Part shown: positions 5,905 through 6,663 of the stretch, piece after piece
How positions within the stretch are numbered: position 1 is the first letter of the stretch
How the letters are laid out: every line of letters begins with the position of its first letter
Assembly (NCBI GenBank): GCA_014378085.1
Contig: JACMOJ010000247.1
Coordinates: forward strand, 1-6,663
Length of the DNA: 6,663 nt
Source of the DNA: Burkholderiales bacterium
GTDB taxonomy: Bacteria > Pseudomonadota > Gammaproteobacteria > Burkholderiales > Usitatibacteraceae
Direction: 5' to 3'
The notes under the pieces: generated by a model
Seen by the model: the letters and a program-made list of their open reading frames with translations, nothing else
What the model was told of the DNA's origin: nothing
Databases searched by the model: none
Made by a program: the position numbers and the translations under genes

Positions 5905-6470
5905 TTAAGGCGTTGGCGCCACCTTCAAGTATTGGTACAGGGTCTCTCGACTGATGCCGAACTCACGCGCTAGCGTTGATTTCGGCTCGCCGGCACCAGC
6001 GCGGCGGCGCAGCTCGACAATTTGGTCGTCCACCAGCGCTTTCTTGCGGCCGCGGTAGGCGCTGCGCTGCTCTGCCAATGCGATTCCTTCGCGCTGCCGC
6101 TCGCCGATCAAGGCCCGCTCAAACTCCGCGAACGCCCCATGACCGACAGTAGCAAGTTCGCCATCGGCGAATCTTTGCCAGCGAAGCTCAGGCATTCCTT
6201 GACGAATTCGATTCGTATTCCGCGCTTGGTCAACGTCTGCACTAGCCGGCGTAGATTGTCCAGGTTGCGCGCCAGACGGTCCATGCTGTGCACGACTACC
6301 GTGTCGCCTTCGCGCGCGAACGACGGCAAGGCGTCGAACTGCGGACGCTGTGTGTCTTTGCCCAAGGCCTTATCGGTGAACAGCCTGTCCACTTGGACCT
6401 AATCGAGCTGACGTTCTGGATTTTTATAAAAACTGCTGACCCGGACATAATCAATGCGTTGACCTCGCAA
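5905..6470 (-). pseudogene. tnpR: Tn3-family (Tn21 subgroup) resolvase, broken by a nonsense codon and a frameshift
   Basis: This is the remnant of a serine recombinase that resolves transposon cointegrates at res. Read from TTG 6470 the N-terminus is RGQRIDYVRVSS, then NPERQLD. This matches Tn21/Tn501 TnpR, including catalytic serine S12 of the RVS motif. A TAG at 6401-6399 (codon 24) interrupts it. The frame then resumes as VQVDRLFTDKALGKD and VVVHSMDRLARNLDNLRRLVQ up to SPMANLLLSVMG. A one-base loss at about 6134-6138 then shifts the frame, and the protein continues as GAFAEFERALIGERQREG, YRGRKKAL and the C-terminal helix-turn-helix STLAREFGISRETLYQYLK. Restoring one base gives about 188 codons, the family length. 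Further decay shows as Asp for Gly (DYVRVS) and FYKN for FDQN. A strong AAGGAGG is kept six bases before the TTG; relatives start with ATG. It is not expected to be functional. Confidence 0.93.
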
Positions 6471-6476
6471 AAAGTG

Positions 6477-6483
6477 CCTCCTT
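6477..6483 (-). promoter_or_regulatory. Shine-Dalgarno sequence of the tnpR pseudogene
   Basis: AAGGAGG on the minus strand ends six bases before the TTG at 6470-6468. It fixes the original start at that codon, where Tn21-type resolvases begin (M)RGQR or (M)TGQR. Confidence 0.7.
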
Positions 6484-6490
6484 ATCAGGA

Positions 6491-6606
6491 TGTGTCAAGA
6501 AAGACGCCATGACCGTTCAAGGCACATGTCAAGTAATTGCGTTACCGACCCTATCCTGGCGAATTGCACTTTGGTCTTCTGGGATCAGGTTAGGGCATAG
6601 CTGCAT
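6491..6606 (-). other. Tn21-type res recombination site, partly eroded
   Basis: Read on the minus strand, directly upstream of tnpR, blocks of this DNA match my recollection of the Tn21 res site in order and spacing. These are CCCTAACCTGAT (about 6584-6595), GCCAGGATAGG (about 6550-6560), AATTACTTGACAT (about 6526-6538) and GGTCATGGCGTCTTTCTTGACA (about 6493-6514). They correspond to subsite I (crossover), subsite II and subsite III next to the gene. On the plus strand TGTCAAG recurs at 6493-6499 and 6527-6533 as half-sites. The outer half of subsite I does not match, so the crossover site appears half lost. Confidence 0.7.
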
Positions 6607-6646
6607 CTGGAGCGCTCAGCCTGTCGCGGCATAAGCGCTCTAGATG
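6604..6646. repeat. 13-base imperfect inverted repeat beside the res site
   Basis: CATCTGGAGCGCT (6604-6616) is the inverted copy of AGCGCTCTAGATG (6634-6646) with a single mismatch and 17 bases between the arms. Allowing a small gap, the match extends outward to AGCTGC on both sides. It begins where similarity to res subsite I ends. It may be a terminator-like hairpin, an element end or a recombination site; I cannot tell which. Confidence 0.5.
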
Positions 6647-6663
6647 GAGGCAGCTCGCATCTG

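Noticed and set aside
6022..6402. 126-codon plus-strand frame over the resolvase
   Set aside because: It is antisense to the tnpR pseudogene, whose conserved motifs on the minus strand explain the open frame.

Overview
The window looks like chromosomal DNA from a betaproteobacterium, most probably Burkholderiales. The acetoacetate decarboxylase and the 3-hydroxybutyrate dehydrogenase both resemble remembered Cupriavidus/Burkholderia-type sequences, GC content appears moderate, and both flanks carry mobile-element debris. Genus cannot be fixed from the sequence alone.

Layout, left to right. Positions 1-592 hold the 5' part of an IS30-family insertion sequence on the minus strand; the rest lies beyond the left edge. 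It abuts a headless gene remnant (593-762) that encodes a charged tail built from 5-residue repeats. A 378-base stretch without a convincing gene follows. Next is a tight two-gene operon on the plus strand: acetoacetate decarboxylase (1141-1893) and, three bases later, D-3-hydroxybutyrate dehydrogenase (1897-2679). A patatin-like phospholipase converges on it from the minus strand (2725-3867), with a hairpin in the short gap between them. A mostly empty 870-base stretch follows. It contains one weak small ORF (4246-4443), a promoter-like TTGACA/TACAAT pair overlapped by an inverted repeat, and a perfect hairpin in the presumed leader of an AI-2E/PerM-family membrane protein (4740-5807). The right end is a decayed Tn21-subgroup Tn3-type module: a resolvase pseudogene (6470 down to 5905) with one nonsense codon and one frameshift, preceded by a recognisable but eroded res site (about 6491-6606) and a long imperfect inverted repeat (6604-6646).

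Working together: the operon makes a short ketone-body route. The dehydrogenase oxidises (R)-3-hydroxybutyrate, the monomer released from polyhydroxybutyrate, to acetoacetate with NAD+. The decarboxylase converts acetoacetate to acetone and CO2. The patatin hydrolase next door may act on lipid or polyester, but only proximity suggests this. The AI-2E-family protein has no evident link to the operon.

I did not find a clearly new biological system. The points most worth a second look are the Arg-to-Gln change at a decarboxylase active-site position, the palindrome over the possible -10 box plus leader hairpin before the AI-2E gene, and the double-hit resolvase with a half-eroded res site.
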